This document shows, piece after piece, positions 63,751-64,000 of a stretch of DNA of 64,000 nucleotides. This DNA comes from Mytilus californianus. Its lineage: Eukaryota; Mollusca; Bivalvia; Mytilida; Mytilidae. The stretch is from assembly GCF_021869535.1 (NCBI RefSeq), contig NW_026262712.1, positions 66,496,100 to 66,560,099 on the forward strand, read 5' to 3'. The translations under genes were made by a program, and so were the position numbers. Each line of letters starts with the position of its first letter. Within the stretch, counting starts at the first letter, position 1. The notes beneath the pieces were generated by a model that was not told the origin of the DNA, searched no databases, and saw nothing but the letters and a program-made list of their open reading frames with translations.

Positions 63751-64000
63751 GTAACTGTAATGGGCAATGGGATAGTAAATTGACTTATAAATTTTATTGA
63801 TTATTTTTTACTGCCTCATTGACTGTGGATATTTACATTGTCCAAATGTAATTAAAATTAATAGGTCATTGATATTTTGTATGTTCTTGCAATAGAATTC
63901 ACACATCTTAATAACAAGCAGGATATAAGACCAGGACTCTTCATTAGGGAACTGTGACTTTTATATTATTTAAATGTTTCTGATTAGATATGCTTTATAT
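63751..64000 (+). other. start of LRRIQ1 intron 13
   Basis: Follows the donor CAG/GTAACT at 63750. No further exon is visible before the window ends. Confidence 0.7.

Overview
The window is animal nuclear DNA, AT-rich and repeat-dense, with intron-rich genes that use GT/AG splice sites. The interspersed repeats (elements ending in GGGGCATAAA, elements carrying TCTCATTGGCAATCATACCA, and elements with the GCTCTNNAGAGCC terminal hairpin) and the gene content point to a bivalve mollusc, most likely a mussel of the Mytilus type. That assignment comes from recognising the repeat families and could not be tested by a search. No rRNA, tRNA, CRISPR array or bacterial-style operon is visible.

Three real genes could be assembled exon by exon, with splice phases that close exactly. 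(1) Minus strand, 1131-3849: a complete four-exon gene for a secreted acetylcholine-binding-protein-like ligand-binding domain (219 aa) with the aromatic box and the vicinal Cys pair but an unusually short Cys-loop. (2) Minus strand, 14184-37675: a complete coding region of 16 exons (673 aa) for the USP44/USP49-type ubiquitin hydrolase, with an N-terminal UBP zinc finger and an intact Cys/His/Asp triad. A 57-bp tandem duplication copies one of its splice donors. (3) Plus strand, 52314 to beyond the window: the first 13 coding exons (662 aa) of LRRIQ1, with acidic N-terminus, long Lys/Glu coiled coil, IQ motif and WIKS segment. The leucine-rich repeats should lie downstream.

The regions 3850-14183 and 37676-52308 are intergenic or untranslated and are built largely of repeats. 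They hold a decayed hAT transposase C-terminus (9033-9408), an exon-like sequence present twice (8433 and 9970), foldback elements (13843-13964, 39912-40189), and two elements flanked by TTAA (37930-38674 and 40866-44666), both carrying younger nested insertions. The introns of the USP gene hold a broken THAP plus DDE_4 transposase gene and many dispersed repeats. LRRIQ1 intron 2 holds a 1-kb non-autonomous hAT-like element with a perfect 8-bp target duplication.

The three genes do not form a functional cluster: one is a soluble cholinergic ligand-binding protein, one a nuclear/cell-cycle deubiquitinase, and one a protein linked to cilia. No new multi-gene system could be supported. The most interesting signals are the short Cys-loop, the duplicated splice donor in the USP zinc finger, and the layered transposon structures.
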